64,000 nucleotides of DNA from an uncultured Buttiauxella sp. (GCA_946480445.1 CAMLJN010000010.1:62001-126000), one strand, 5' to 3'. Numbered from the stretch's first letter, positions 9,437 to 19,435 are shown. Notes: generated from the letters alone by a model not told the origin. Program-made: numbers and translations.

Positions 9437-9592
9437 ATGAAGCCCATAAAAACTGTTGTCCTGTGCTTATTAATTTTTTGCATAACATTAATAGCTATTA
9501 CTTTATTAACGCGCCGTAATTTGTGCGAGATAAAAATAAAGACGGGCACACAGGAAGTTGTGGCGAAGTTAGCTTGCGAACTTGTAAACTAA
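9437..9592 (+). CDS. hok: Hok/Gef family type I toxin
   Basis: A 51-residue small membrane toxin. One hydrophobic helix (residues 6-24) is followed by the family signature LLTRRNLCEIKIKTG and a short tail, matching Hok/HokC-type proteins in layout and length. The start is set by AAGGAG eight bases before the ATG. When expressed, Hok proteins collapse the inner-membrane potential. The leader holds the antisense gene, and a stable UUCG-capped hairpin follows the stop. No ATG-started mok leader frame is evident; the in-frame TTG at 9407 is the only near candidate. The locus sits between core genes, not on a visible mobile element. Confidence 0.88.
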   Translation: MKPIKTVVLCLLIFCITLIAITLLTRRNLCEIKIKTGTQEVVAKLACELVN

Positions 9593-9599
9593 CGCTCAC

Positions 9600-9619
9600 G
9601 GGCGGGGTTCGCCCCGCCC
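9600..9619 (+). other. Fold-back (fbi-like) hairpin at hok mRNA 3' end
   Basis: GGGCGGGG-TTCG-CCCCGCCC forms a perfect 8-bp stem with a UUCG loop right after the hok stop. In R1 hok mRNA a comparable GC-rich 3' element contributes to the fold-back that keeps full-length mRNA inert until it is trimmed. Without a T-run it is not a typical terminator. Confidence 0.5.
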
Positions 9620-9768
9620 GACTTGCCGGGAGAAAGGGACAAACCTTAAGCACCCATTCATTATTTATATTATTTATGTCCCATTATTTTCTTCATGAAT
9701 AAGCTCGACGGAAGTACCTGACCCTGGCCGCGTAGAGTACGGCTTCCAGCATTACCAACCCAATAAGA

Positions 9769-9959
9769 CAAAAGTGACGTCAAAAACATGTCCGCTCAGA
9801 GCAGAAAACCGCAACCTCGTCCTCCGCTACTTATATCGCCCGCTTGATTTTATTCTGCGGCATAAGACCGCCCTTGAGTCTGCATGAGCCATTGTGAAGG
9901 GGCACTGCGAAATCGCAGGCGGCGTCATAAAGGCGAAAAAAATCGACACGTCACTTTTG
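9769..9959 (+). promoter_or_regulatory. Candidate FhlA activation region of fdhF
   Basis: A perfect 12-bp inverted repeat, CAAAAGTGACGT at 9769-9780 and its complement at 9948-9959, flanks 167 bases with no gene. The downstream arm lies about 105 bases before the expected sigma-54 start site of fdhF, roughly where FhlA binds in E. coli fdhF. Assignment to FhlA is inference from position; the E. coli consensus is not clearly met. Confidence 0.35.
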
Positions 9960-10036
9960 ACGATGCCCTGCTTTTCGTCAGGCAGTAACCGCGTTTATCG
10001 CCGCAGCGACCGTGTTTAATCCCCTGTTCTTTATAT

Positions 10037-10050
10037 GGCATAGATAATGC
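10037..10050 (+). promoter_or_regulatory. Sigma-54 promoter of fdhF
   Basis: GGCATAGATAATGC has the invariant GG and GC dinucleotides ten bases apart, the sigma-54 -24/-12 pattern. It starts 84 bases upstream of the fdhF ATG. Transcription in E. coli fdhF depends on RpoN and formate-activated FhlA. Confidence 0.75.
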
Positions 10051-10120
10051 ATTAAGGGGGCAGATGTGACGAAAGTTTCAGGTGTCACATACCGATAACT
10101 GCATTGACTGGAGCAACACG

Positions 10121-12268
10121 ATGAAAAAAGTCGTCACGGTTTGCCCCTATTGCGCCTCAGGTTGCAAAATCAACCTTGTGGTCGATAACGGGAAGATCGT
10201 CAAGGCACTGGGCGCTCAGGGTAAAACCAATCAGGGCGATCTGTGCCTGAAAGGCTATTACGGCTGGGATTTTATTAACGATACAAAAATCCTTACCCCG
10301 CGTCTTAAAACCCCGATGATCCGTCGTCAGAAAGGCGGCAAGCTGGAATCAGTTAGCTGGGATGAAGCCCTGACGTACGTCAGCACTCGCCTGAGCGAAA
10401 TCAAAGCCAAGTACGGCCCCGATGCCATTATGACCACCGGTTCTTCCCGTGGCACAGGCAATGAGACTAACTATGTCATGCAAAAATTTGCGCGCGCCGT
10501 TATTGGAACGAATAACGTTGACTGCTGCGCTCGCGTCTGACACGGCCCTTCGGTTGCAGGTCTGCACCAATCGGTCGGTAACGGCGCTATGAGCAACTCA
10601 ATCGTTGAGATTGAGGACACCGATTTAGTCTTTGTCTTCGGGTATAACCCGGCTGATTCACACCCTATCGTCGCGAATCGCGTGATTAAAGCGAAGCAGA
10701 AAGGGGCGCAGATTATCGTTATCGATCCGCGGAAAATTGAAACCGCGCGTATCGCCGATCTGCATTTGCAGTTGAGAAATGGCTCGAACATCGCCCTGCT
10801 TAATGCTATCGGCCATGTCATTATCGAAGAAAATCTCTATGACCAGTCCTTTGTGGCTGCGCGTACGGAAGGTTTCGACGAGTACCGCAAAATTGTCGCG
10901 GGCTACACGCCGGAGTCCGTTGAGGAGATTACCGGGCTGAAGGCTGCGGATATTCGCGCTGCGGCGCGCATGTACGCGAAGGCGAAAACGGCAACTATCC
11001 TGTGGGGCATGGGAGTCACCCAGTTCTATCAGGGCGTGGAAACCGTGCGCTCGCTGACTAGCCTTGCGCTGATGACCGGCAATCTGGGTAAAGCTAACGT
11101 GGGCGTTAACCCGGTGCGCGGGCAAAATAACGTGCAGGGCGCCTGCGATATGGGGGCGCTGCCGGATATGTTCCCTGGCAACCAGTATGTGAGAAACCCG
11201 GAAACGCGAGCAAAATTCGCCAAAGCCTGGGGTCTCGACTCGCTTCCGGAACAGATGGGCTATCGCATCAGCGAGCTGCCGCACCGCGTGGCGCACGGTG
11301 AAGTCCATGCTGCCTACATCATGGGAGAAGATCCGCTGCAAACGGACGCAGAGCTTTCGGCTGTTCGTCAGGCCTTTGCCGATCTTGACCTGGTGATCGT
11401 GCAGGACATCTTTATGACCAAAACCGCCGCCGCTGCGGATGTGCTTTTGCCATCCACCTCCTGGGGTGAACATGAAGGTGTCTTCACCGCCGCCGACCGT
11501 GGCTTCCAGCGCTTCTTTAAGGCCGTTGAACCGAAATGGGATCTGAAAACGGACTGGCAGATTATCAGTGAAATCGCCACCCGCATGGGCTACCCGATGC
11601 GCTACAACAATACCCAGGAAATCTGGGACGAGATGCGGCATCTGTGCCCGGACTTCTTCGGTGCAACCTACGAGAAGATGGGCGAGCTTGGCTATATCCA
11701 GTGGCCATGTCGCGATGAAGGCCCGCAAGATCAGGGCACCTCATTCCTGTATGACGGCAAGTTCGACAGGCCCAACGGTCTGGGTCAGTTCTTCACCTGC
11801 GACTGGGCTCCGCCTATCGATCGCGTCACCGAAGAGTACCCGATGGTGCTTTCAACGGTGCGTGAGGTCGGGCACTACTCCTGCCGTTCGATGACCGGCA
11901 ACTGCGCGGCCCTGGCTGCGCTGGCGGATGAACCAGGCTATGCACAGCTCCACATCGACGACGCCCAACGGTTGGGCATTGAAGACGAAGCGCTGATCTG
12001 GGTGCATTCGCGCAAAGGGAAAGTCATCACGCGAGCAAACGTGAGCGAGCGCCCTAATAAAGGTGCGGTCTATATGACGTATCAGTGGTGGATTGGGGCC
12101 TGTAACGAGCTGGTGACGGAAAACCTCAGCCCAATTACCAAAACGCCGGAGTACAAATACTGCGCCGTGCGGGTCGAGCCGATTGCCGATCAGCGAGCCG
12201 CCGAGCAGTATGTCATTGAGGAGTACAGCAAGCTGAAAGCCAGCCTGCGCGAAAGCGCGGCGGGCTAA
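10121..12268 (+). CDS. fdhF: Formate dehydrogenase H, selenocysteine-containing
   Basis: FdhF oxidises formate to CO2 in the cytoplasmic formate hydrogenlyase complex. Read through the TGA at 10538-10540 as selenocysteine 140, the frame gives 715 residues, the E. coli length. Around it are NNVDCCARV-U-HGPSVAGLHQSVG. The N-terminal 4Fe-4S motif is CPYCASGC with CLKG further on, followed by molybdopterin-guanine dinucleotide domains. The start has GGAG eight bases upstream; an upstream frame extension (10082) lacks homology. No other fdh or hydrogenase gene lies nearby, as in E. coli. An automated caller could split this gene at the TGA. Confidence 0.96.
10538..10577 (+). other. SECIS element for selenocysteine 140
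   Basis: Immediately after the TGA, the mRNA can form the bacterial SECIS hairpin. The apical part GGTTGCAGGTCTGCACC, with the GGUCU loop bound by SelB in E. coli, is present. This confirms the TGA as a recoding site and not a nonsense mutation. Confidence 0.85.
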
Positions 12269-12284
12269 GGCGGCAAGTCAGAAC

Positions 12285-12334
12285 GCCCTCACCCCGCGTT
12301 CTTCTTCCTGCAAGGAAGAGGGCCGGGGTGAGGG
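12285..12334. repeat. Inverted repeat between fdhF and gltP
   Basis: CCCTCACCCCG and CGGGGTGAGGG form the outer stem, with an inner CTTCCTGCAAGGAAG hairpin. This kind of element is common downstream of genes in Enterobacter relatives. It lies between two convergent genes and probably acts as a 3'-end stabiliser or terminator for both; no long T-run is present. Confidence 0.55.
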
Positions 12335-12347
12335 GTATCTCTGGCGA

Positions 12348-13661
12348 TTAACTGTTCGCTTTATCAGAATAATGCCCCAGCATCTCCTGCTCGTAAGCCG
12401 CCGCTTTTTTGTGGTCGAACTTGTGTTCCCACTTAGCGATGACCAGCACAGCCAGCGCATTGCCTACCACGTTAAGTGCCGTACGCCCCATGTCGAGAAT
12501 ACGATCCACACCTGCGATAAACGCCAGGCCTTCCAGCGGGATCCCCACGCTGCCAAGCGTTGCCAGCAGCACGACAAAGGAAACACCCGGCACGCCAGCG
12601 ATTCCTTTCGAGGTCACCATTAACGTCAGGACGAGAATGATTTCCTGACCAAGCGACAGTTCAATACCGTACAGCTGGGCGATAAAGATAGCCGCAATGC
12701 TCTGGTAAAGAGTTGAACCGTCCAGGTTAAAGGAATAGCCGGTTGGTACCACAAAGCTGGTGATTGACGCGGGCGCGCCATAGGCTTCCATCTTCTCAAT
12801 AATACGCGGCAGCACGCTTTCGGAGCTCGCCGTGGAGTAAGCGAGAATAAGTTCGTCCTTCAGGATACGGATCAAAATCCAGACGCGTAAACCGCACAGA
12901 CGAGCGACCGCACCCAGCACCACCAGCGCGAAGAACAGAATGGCGAAGTAAACCAGCAGCACAAGTTTGAGCAGCGGCCACAAAGAAGCAAAGCCAAAGT
13001 TCGCCACCGTTACAGAGATCAGCGCAAAGACACCGATCGGGGCATAGCGCATCACCATATGGGTGACTTTAAACATGGTTTCGGAGATGGAACGAAACAC
13101 GGTCACCAGCGGTTCCCGATGCGTCGCAGGCAGCGATGACAGCCCAAGGCCAAACAGCACCGAGAAGAAGATAATCGGCAGCATCTCACCTTTCGCCATC
13201 GACGCGACAATGTTCGTAGGAACCAGGGAGAGGATCGTCCCCATTAACCCGTGCGCATGGCTCTGAACATCTTCGGCGGTGTGTTGGTATTTCGAAATAT
13301 CCACGCTGGCAAGCTGCGACATATCAATGCCGTGTCCCGGCTGGAACACATTCGCCAGGGTAATCCCCAGGATAATGGCAACTGTCGTGATCACTTCGAA
13401 ATAAAGGATGGTTTTCGCGCCGATACGGCCCAGCTGTTTGGCATCGCCTACGCCTGCGATGCCGACGACAAGCGTTGAAATAACAATAGGGACGACGATC
13501 ATTTTAATCAGGTGAATAAAAATATCACCGGCCGGCGAGAGCAGATTGGTGATGAGCCATTCGCGGCTGTCACTTTGGTAATGTAGAACGCTTCCCAGCG
13601 CGATACCCAGCACCAGCGCCAGCAGGATCTGCCAGGCAAGACTGACCTTTGGTTGCTTCAT
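12348..13661 (-). CDS. gltP: Glutamate/aspartate:proton symporter GltP
   Basis: A DAACS-family (SLC1-type) symporter of 437 residues, equal to E. coli GltP. About eight membrane helices and two re-entrant hairpins are expected. The substrate and cation core is visible as STASSESVLPR and VPTGYSFNLDGS, with MVTSKGIAGVPG further on. It imports L-glutamate and L-aspartate with protons across the inner membrane. It is transcribed divergently from acs; in E. coli the nrf operon lies between the two. Confidence 0.95.
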   Translation of the reverse strand: MKQPKVSLAWQILLALVLGIALGSVLHYQSDSREWLITNLLSPAGDIFIHLIKMIVVPIVISTLVVGIAGVGDAKQLGRIGAKTILYFEVITTVAIILGITLANVFQPGHGIDMSQLASVDISKYQHTAEDVQSHAHGLMGTILSLVPTNIVASMAKGEMLPIIFFSVLFGLGLSSLPATHREPLVTVFRSISETMFKVTHMVMRYAPIGVFALISVTVANFGFASLWPLLKLVLLVYFAILFFALVVLGAVARLCGLRVWILIRILKDELILAYSTASSESVLPRIIEKMEAYGAPASITSFVVPTGYSFNLDGSTLYQSIAAIFIAQLYGIELSLGQEIILVLTLMVTSKGIAGVPGVSFVVLLATLGSVGIPLEGLAFIAGVDRILDMGRTALNVVGNALAVLVIAKWEHKFDHKKAAAYEQEMLGHYSDKANS

Positions 13662-14084
13662 AACGATTTATTCCTCAATAAACGCCATTCCCGTGCTGCA
13701 GCCGTATGAGAAGGTTACAAACATAAAAAGGGGGATGGCAAACGTCGGGGGTTACGAGGGGTAATTACTGCGGACGTATGAGTATCATTTGAACACCATG
13801 CTACGCAACCCTGTAGATTCAGGGATATTCACTCAAAATGCATACTTAAACAGAACTTTAGTCATTTAATCTGCCATAACCTCTTGTTATGGAATAATTT
13901 TAAAAACTGCTTTTTAAAATAATATTTTTTTTGAAAAATTTCTCCCGAGTCATTCATTTGATTAACTTTTCAACAAATTAATCAATGCGTGATCTGTCGC
14001 CCAAAAAGTAAACAAAGCTATCAATACCCCTATAATTAACGTTTGCTTGACATATTATTAACATACTAAAGGAGAAAAAAAGCC
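13662..14084. promoter_or_regulatory. gltP-acs divergent control region
   Basis: 423 bases without a gene, AT-rich near acs. TATAAT at 14031-14036 is the best -10 for acs, with no good -35, fitting an activator-dependent promoter. CGTGATCTGTCGCCCA at 13988 carries one good CRP half-site. AAAGGAG precedes the acs ATG. E. coli acs is driven by CRP and modulated by IHF and Fis; only the CRP half-site is suggested here. Confidence 0.4.
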
Positions 14085-16043
14085 ATGACACAACAACACA
14101 AACACGCCATTCCCGCAAATATTGCGGAACACTGCCTGATCAATCCTGAACAATATCACGCTATGTACCAGCAGTCCGTGCAGAACCCGGACGCTTTCTG
14201 GGGCGAACAGGGCAAAATCCTCGACTGGATAAAACCCTATCAGAAGGTGAAAAACACCTCCTTTGCTCCGGGAAACATCTCTATACGCTGGTACGAAGAC
14301 GGCACGCTTAATCTGGCGGCCAACTGCCTGGATCGCCATCTGAAAGAGCGCGGCGACCAGACGGCGATTATCTGGGAAGGCGACGATGCGTCCCAGAGCA
14401 AAAATATCACCTACCGCGAGCTGCATCGTGATGTCTGTCGTTTCGCCAACACTCTGGTGGATCTCGGCATTAAAAAAGGCGATGTGGTGGCGATCTATAT
14501 GCCAATGGTGCCAGAAGCGGCCGTTGCAATGCTCGCCTGCGCGCGTATCGGCGCCGTGCACTCCGTCATTTTTGGCGGCTTCTCGCCGGAAGCCGTTGCC
14601 GGACGCATCATTGACTCCAGCTCCCGCCTTGTCATTACCGCCGACGAGGGCATTCGTGCCGGCCGTGCCATCCCACTGAAGAAAAACGTCGATGACGCGC
14701 TGAAAAATCCGCATGTCAAAACCGTTGAGCACGTCGTAGTGTTCAAACGTACCGGGGCCAATATTGAGTGGCATGAAGGCCGCGATCTGTGGTGGAACGA
14801 GCTTATCGAAAAAGCCAGCGCCCATCATCAGCCAGTGGAGGTGAATGCAGAAGATCCGCTCTTTATCCTCTACACCTCCGGCTCCACCGGTAAACCTAAA
14901 GGCGTACTGCACTCCACCGGCGGTTACCTGGTTTACGCGGCGACCACCTTTAAGTATGTCTTTGACTATCATCCGGGCGACGTTTACTGGTGCACGGCAG
15001 ACGTGGGCTGGGTAACCGGGCACAGCTACCTGCTGTACGGGCCGCTGGCCTGCGGCGCGATCACCCTGATGTTTGAAGGCGTGCCAAACTGGCCGGCACC
15101 TAACCGTATGGCGCAGGTCGTTGATAAACACAAAGTGAATATTCTCTACACCGCGCCAACGGCGATTCGTGCGCTGATGGCCGAGGGTGACAAAGCCATC
15201 GAAGGAACAGACCGTTCTTCGCTGCGCATCCTTGGCTCCGTGGGCGAACCCATTAACCCGGAAGCCTGGGAATGGTACTGGAAGAAAGTCGGTAACGAGA
15301 AGTGCCCGGTGATGGACACCTGGTGGCAGACCGAAACCGGCGGTTTTATGATCACTCCTCTGCCGGGCGCAACAGAGCTGAAAGCAGGCTCGGCCTCCCG
15401 TCCGTTCTTTGGCGTGCAGCCTGCGCTGGTCGACAATGAAGGGCATCCGCAGGAGGGGGCAACCGAAGGCAATCTGGTGATCACCGATTCCTGGCCGGGT
15501 CAGGCACGTACCCTTTTTGGCGATCACGAGCGCTTTGAGCAGACCTATTTCTCCACCTTCAAAAATATGTATTTCAGCGGTGACGGCGCTCGTCGCGACG
15601 AAGACGGTTATTTCTGGATAACTGGCCGCGTGGACGATGTGCTTAACGTCTCCGGACACCGACTGGGTACCGCCGAAATTGAATCGGCGCTGGTCTCACA
15701 TCCCAAGGTTGCCGAAGCTGCCGTGGTGGGTATTCCGCACAATATTAAAGGCCAGGCGATTTATGCCTACGTTACGTTAAACCACGGTGAAGAGCCGACG
15801 CCTGAGCTGTATACCGAAGTGCGCAACTGGGTGCGTAAAGAGATTGGCCCGCTTGCCACGCCGGATGTGCTGCACTGGACCGACTCGCTGCCGAAAACGC
15901 GCTCCGGCAAAATTATGCGGCGTATTCTGCGCAAAATTGCCGCCGGAGATACCAGCAACTTTGGCGACACCTCAACGCTTGCCGATCCGGGCGTCGTCGA
16001 AAAACTGCTGGAAGAAAAACAAGCTATCACCATGCCTTCATAA
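14085..16043 (+). CDS. acs: Acetyl-CoA synthetase
   Basis: Acs activates acetate to acetyl-CoA through acetyl-AMP and is the high-affinity scavenging route. The protein has 652 residues, as in E. coli. The AMP-binding P-loop is [11 protein letters not shown], the hinge region includes [14 protein letters not shown], and the C-terminal [13 protein letters not shown] holds the catalytic Lys (609 in E. coli) that is switched off by acetylation. AAAGGAG lies nine bases before the ATG. It leads the acs-yjcH-actP operon, with a REP-rich spacer before yjcH. A 533-codon reverse-strand frame here is a shadow. Confidence 0.96.
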   Translation: MTQQHKHAIPANIAEHCLINPEQYHAMYQQSVQNPDAFWGEQGKILDWIKPYQKVKNTSFAPGNISIRWYEDGTLNLAANCLDRHLKERGDQTAIIWEGDDASQSKNITYRELHRDVCRFANTLVDLGIKKGDVVAIYMPMVPEAAVAMLACARIGAVHSVIFGGFSPEAVAGRIIDSSSRLVITADEGIRAGRAIPLKKNVDDALKNPHVKTVEHVVVFKRTGANIEWHEGRDLWWNELIEKASAHHQPVEVNAEDPLFILYTSGSTGKPKGVLHSTGGYLVYAATTFKYVFDYHPGDVYWCTADVGWVTGHSYLLYGPLACGAITLMFEGVPNWPAPNRMAQVVDKHKVNILYTAPTAIRALMAEGDKAIEGTDRSSLRILGSVGEPINPEAWEWYWKKVGNEKCPVMDTWWQTETGGFMITPLPGATELKAGSASRPFFGVQPALVDNEGHPQEGATEGNLVITDSWPGQARTLFGDHERFEQTYFSTFKNMYFSGDGARRDEDGYFWITGRVDDVLNVSGHRLGTAEIESALVSHPKVAEAAVVGIPHNIKGQAIYAYVTLNHGEEPTPELYTEVRNWVRKEIGPLATPDVLHWTDSLPKTRSGKIMRRILRKIAAGDTSNFGDTSTLADPGVVEKLLEEKQAITMPS

Positions 16044-16048
16044 CAATA

Positions 16049-16147
16049 CCGCCCTCTCATCTCCGGATGCAGGGCGGATAAGTGCAACACCTTCCACCCA
16101 GGAGTCGTTCCTCCGCGGTGGAGGGCGCTACGCTTATCCACCCTGCG
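16049..16147. repeat. REP-like element between acs and yjcH
   Basis: Paired GC-rich palindromic units (CCGCCCT...AGGGCGG at 16049-16077, then a second unit around CTCCGCGGTGGAG and GCTACGCTTATCCACC). They resemble enterobacterial REP/BIME sequences. Inside an operon these usually stabilise upstream mRNA and tune expression of downstream genes. Confidence 0.55.
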
Positions 16148-16208
16148 GTATTTCTGCGGGATAAAAAGGCAAACATAACAACACAACCTCACCTCTGGAG
16201 ATTCTGTG

Positions 16209-16523
16209 ATGAATGACCTCATTTATCAGCGGATAGAAGACAGCGCGCATTTCAGGGAGCTGGTCGAAAAACGGCAAGGGTTTGCCCTGCTCCTTTCGCT
16301 TATCATGCTGGTGATTTACGTCGGCTTTATTTTGCTTATTGCCTTTGCACCAGGCTGGCTGGGCACCCCCTTACACGCCGGCACAAGCGTTACCCGGGGT
16401 ATCCCCATCGGCATCGGCGTGATCGTCATCTCCTTTGTGCTGACCGCAATATACGTCTGGCGCGCTAACGGGGAATTTGATCGTCTGACCCAGGCTGTGA
16501 TGCGCGAGGTAAATGCCCCATGA
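16209..16523 (+). CDS. yjcH: YjcH, DUF485 inner-membrane protein
   Basis: A 104-residue protein with two transmembrane helices, equal in length to E. coli YjcH, with the conserved stretch [10 protein letters not shown] and [11 protein letters not shown]. Its role is unproven; it is always encoded with ActP and probably assists the acetate permease. GGAG eight bases upstream selects this ATG over an in-frame GTG one codon earlier. The end overlaps actP (ATGA). Confidence 0.93.
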   Translation: MNDLIYQRIEDSAHFRELVEKRQGFALLLSLIMLVIYVGFILLIAFAPGWLGTPLHAGTSVTRGIPIGIGVIVISFVLTAIYVWRANGEFDRLTQAVMREVNAP

Positions 16524-18178
16524 AACGCCTTCTGACAGCGCTGGCTGCCCCTCTGATGGTTCTGCCCGCCACCGTGCTGGCTGCCGACGCCATAACCGGT
16601 GACGTGCAGCGCCAGCCGACGAACTGGCAGGCCATTATTATGTTCGTCATTTTCGTTGCCCTGACGCTCGGCATCACTTACTGGGCGTCCAAAAGAACGC
16701 GTTCACGCAGCGATTACTACACCGCTGGCGGGAATATCACCGGCTTCCAGAACGGGCTGGCGATTGCGGGGGACTTTATGTCAGCGGCATCCTTCCTCGG
16801 GATTTCGGCGCTGGTTTACACCTCCGGCTATGACGGCCTGATTTATTCCCTGGGCTTTTTAGTCGGCTGGCCAATCATTTTGTTCCTGATTGCCGAACGC
16901 CTGCGCAACCTGGGCCGCTACACTTTTGCCGACGTGGCTTCTTATCGTCTGAAGCAGGGACCGATTCGCACCCTTTCCGCCTGCGGCTCGCTGGTAGTTG
17001 TGGCGCTCTACCTCATCGCCCAGATGGTCGGAGCCGGTAAGCTTATCGAGCTGCTGTTCGGCCTGAACTACCATGTTGCGGTCGTGCTGGTAGGCGTCCT
17101 GATGGTGATGTATGTGCTGTTTGGCGGCATGCTGGCCACCACATGGGTACAAATCATTAAAGCAGTGCTGCTGCTGTTCGGGGCAAGCTTTATGGCCTTT
17201 ATGGTGATGAAGCACGTCGGCTTTAGCTTTAATAACCTCTTCAGCGAAGCGATGGCGGTGCATCCGAAGGGCGCGGCCATTATGAGCCCCGGCGGACTGG
17301 TGAAAGATCCAATCTCGGCGCTGTCCCTGGGCCTGGGCTTGATGTTTGGTACCGCCGGACTGCCGCATATTCTGATGCGTTTCTTTACGGTCAGCGACGC
17401 CCGTGAAGCACGTAAAAGCGTGCTCTACGCCACCGGTTTTATGGGTTATTTCTATATCCTGACCTTTATCATCGGCTTTGGAGCCATCATGCTGGTCGGT
17501 GCTAACCCGGCGTTTAAAGATGCCGCAGGCGCGCTGATTGGCGGCAATAATATGGCTGCGGTTCACCTTGCCAACGCCGTTGGCGGCAATCTGTTCCTGG
17601 GCTTTATCTCCGCCGTCGCCTTCGCCACCATACTTGCGGTGGTAGCGGGATTAACCCTTGCGGGCGCATCGGCAGTGTCACACGACCTGTATGCCAACGT
17701 GTTCCGCAAAGGCGCTTCCGAGCGCGATGAGATCCGCGTCTCCAAAATCACCGTGTTGATTCTGGGCGTGGTCGCCATCGGCCTGGGCATTCTGTTTGAA
17801 AAACAGAATATCGCCTTTATGGTGGGCCTGGCGTTTTCCATCGCGGCGAGCTGTAATTTCCCGATAATCCTGCTGTCGATGTACTGGTCGAAGCTGACCA
17901 CGCGGGGCGCGATGATCGGCGGCTGGCTGGGCCTGCTGACAGCAGTGATCCTGATGATCCTCGGCCCGACGGTCTGGGTGCAGGTGCTGGGTCACGCAAC
18001 GGCCATTTTCCCTTACGAATACCCGGCACTGTTCTCTATTCTGGTGGCCTTCGTGGGTATCTGGGTATTCTCGATTACCGATAACACCCCGGAAGGGAAT
18101 CTGGAACGCGAAAAATTCCGTGCCCAGTTCATCCGCTCTCAGACCGGAATTGGCATTGAACAAGGTCGCGCGCACTAA
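16520..18178 (+). CDS. actP: Acetate permease ActP
   Basis: A sodium:solute symporter family protein of 552 residues (E. coli 549) that takes up acetate and glycolate. A cleavable N-terminal signal (to about VLAADAI) precedes roughly 13 transmembrane helices. Conserved SSS segments include [16 protein letters not shown] and [12 protein letters not shown]. Translationally coupled to yjcH. A strong terminator follows. Confidence 0.95.
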   Translation: MKRLLTALAAPLMVLPATVLAADAITGDVQRQPTNWQAIIMFVIFVALTLGITYWASKRTRSRSDYYTAGGNITGFQNGLAIAGDFMSAASFLGISALVYTSGYDGLIYSLGFLVGWPIILFLIAERLRNLGRYTFADVASYRLKQGPIRTLSACGSLVVVALYLIAQMVGAGKLIELLFGLNYHVAVVLVGVLMVMYVLFGGMLATTWVQIIKAVLLLFGASFMAFMVMKHVGFSFNNLFSEAMAVHPKGAAIMSPGGLVKDPISALSLGLGLMFGTAGLPHILMRFFTVSDAREARKSVLYATGFMGYFYILTFIIGFGAIMLVGANPAFKDAAGALIGGNNMAAVHLANAVGGNLFLGFISAVAFATILAVVAGLTLAGASAVSHDLYANVFRKGASERDEIRVSKITVLILGVVAIGLGILFEKQNIAFMVGLAFSIAASCNFPIILLSMYWSKLTTRGAMIGGWLGLLTAVILMILGPTVWVQVLGHATAIFPYEYPALFSILVAFVGIWVFSITDNTPEGNLEREKFRAQFIRSQTGIGIEQGRAH

Positions 18179-18189
18179 GTCCTCGTCAT

Positions 18190-18216
18190 CCCGGCTCGCC
18201 CGAGCCGGGAGTTTTT
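18190..18216 (+). terminator. Terminator after actP
   Basis: CCCGGCTC-GCCC-GAGCCGGG, a perfect 8-bp stem, followed by AGTTTTT. It ends the acs-yjcH-actP operon just before the convergent cidB-like gene. Confidence 0.85.
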
Positions 18217-18225
18217 CCCCAGCGT

Positions 18226-18915
18226 TCAGAACAGCAACCAGCCCACCAGTGGCGCAGCCAGCACAGTCACCACGCCGGAGAGCATCATCACAAGGCTTGC
18301 CACCACGCCTTCCTGCGGGCCAAGTTCGTAGGAGCGAGCTGTTCCTGCGCCGTGGGAGGCCGCGCCAAACCCGGCCCCTTTTGCCATCCCCTCACGAATA
18401 GAAAGACGTAAAAACAGGAGGTCACCCACCGCCATGCCGAATACCCCGGTAACAACCACGAACAGAGCAACCAGTTCCGGCTGCCCACCGATAGGTTTTG
18501 CGGCGGCCAGAGCAAAAGGCGTGGTAATAGAGCGTACGGCCAGGCTGCGCTGGAGTTCATCCGAAAGCGTAAACAAACGGGCAAGCCAGACCGAACTGGT
18601 CACCGCCACCAGGGTAGCCGTGATCACCCCCGCCGAAAGCGACATCCAGTGGCGTTTAATCACCGCGAGGTTGTCATAAACGGGAACGGCAAAAGCGATG
18701 GTCGCAGGCCCCAGCAACCATAAAAGCCAGTGCGCTTCGCCCATGTAATTCTGGTAAGAGATATGGCCAAATATCAGCAGCATTACCAGCAGAACAGGCG
18801 TAAATACCAGCGGCATCAAAGGGAGTTTACGAAAGCGCCGGTAGAGCTTTTTATTGGCAAAATAGAGAAGGAGCGTGATGACAAGGCACAGGACGCTGAT
18901 ATGAAAACTAGTCAC
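18226..18915 (-). CDS. CidB/LrgB family membrane protein
   Basis: A multi-pass inner-membrane protein of the LrgB/CidB/YohK family (about 229 residues, seven or more helices). The conserved core is SLAVRSITTPFALAAAKPIGG and ASHGAGTARSYELG. Family members work with a CidA/LrgA partner and are linked to holin-like control of murein hydrolases or to export of overflow metabolites such as pyruvate. The GTG start at GTGACTAG overlaps the stop of the cidA-like gene, pointing to coupling; a GTG eight codons upstream is also possible. In K-12 this pair is not at this locus (yohJK is elsewhere). Confidence 0.85.
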   Translation of the reverse strand: MTSFHISVLCLVITLLLYFANKKLYRRFRKLPLMPLVFTPVLLVMLLIFGHISYQNYMGEAHWLLWLLGPATIAFAVPVYDNLAVIKRHWMSLSAGVITATLVAVTSSVWLARLFTLSDELQRSLAVRSITTPFALAAAKPIGGQPELVALFVVVTGVFGMAVGDLLFLRLSIREGMAKGAGFGAASHGAGTARSYELGPQEGVVASLVMMLSGVVTVLAAPLVGWLLF

Positions 18916-19333
18916 CCCGGGCCTGCCTGCGTTCTTCACGCGCCAGTTCGTAACGATAAACCTTGTCCACCACCAGCGCGGTTGTGCCTAATACCAGCAG
19001 CGTACTGATGGCAATCACCAGAAAAATACGCCAGCCGTCCACCATCAGTAGCTGGGCATAATTCACCACGGCAACTACCGCGGGCACGAAAAAGAGCAGC
19101 ATTTCAGCCAGCAGCCAGCGAGAGCCAGCCCGCACCCATTTCAAAGGCACGATGCGACAGACGATAAGCATCAGAAGCATCAGCATCCCGACCAGATTGG
19201 CAGGCAGCGGTAAACTGAGGCGCTCAACAACCCACTGAGCAAAGAGGAATAATCCGGCATACAGCGCAACCTGAACAGGTATCTGTACGCGGGTAAGAAT
19301 TGCAGGCGTAATACGACTTAACGCCACGGCCAT
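18908..19333 (-). CDS. CidA/LrgA family holin-like protein
   Basis: A 141-residue protein with four predicted transmembrane helices. The family motif is LPLPANLVGMLMLLM near the second helix, followed by LLAEMLLFFVPAVVAVVNY. It is the partner of the downstream CidB-like protein. The ATG at MAVALSRI is preceded by GGAGAG; an in-frame TTG 11 codons earlier is less likely. It is divergent from a LysR-type gene, an arrangement like cidAB-cidR in Gram-positives. Confidence 0.85.
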   Translation of the reverse strand: MAVALSRITPAILTRVQIPVQVALYAGLFLFAQWVVERLSLPLPANLVGMLMLLMLIVCRIVPLKWVRAGSRWLLAEMLLFFVPAVVAVVNYAQLLMVDGWRIFLVIAISTLLVLGTTALVVDKVYRYELAREERRQARGD

Positions 19334-19364
19334 GAGCTGGCTCTCCGGAAAAAACACAGATGCC

Positions 19365-19422
19365 AATTATAGTTACCCGCTCACCCGGCAAGAAATGAAT
19401 TAAAATCATCAAAACTATAGTT
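19365..19422. promoter_or_regulatory. LysR-type operator candidates between cidA-like and lysR
   Basis: The short divergent spacer contains AACTATAGTT (19413-19422, a perfect 10-bp palindrome) and AATTATAGTT (19365-19374, one mismatch). The second nearly touches the -10 region expected for the regulator gene. Two copies 48 bases apart fit recognition and activation sites of a LysR protein acting on the cidA-like promoter and on itself. This is inference from pattern and place. Confidence 0.45.
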
Positions 19423-19435
19423 AACGGGAATAGTT

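Noticed and set aside
10538-10540. Nonsense mutation or frameshift in fdhF
   Set aside because: The TGA is at the selenocysteine position with a SECIS hairpin immediately downstream.
10658-11728. 356-codon reverse frame inside fdhF
   Set aside because: Shadow of the selenoprotein gene, which accounts for the whole stretch.
14058-15659. 533-codon reverse-strand open frame inside acs
   Set aside because: Fully antisense to a strongly conserved gene; His/Gly/Arg-rich content typical of a shadow of high-GC codon use; no ribosome-binding site.
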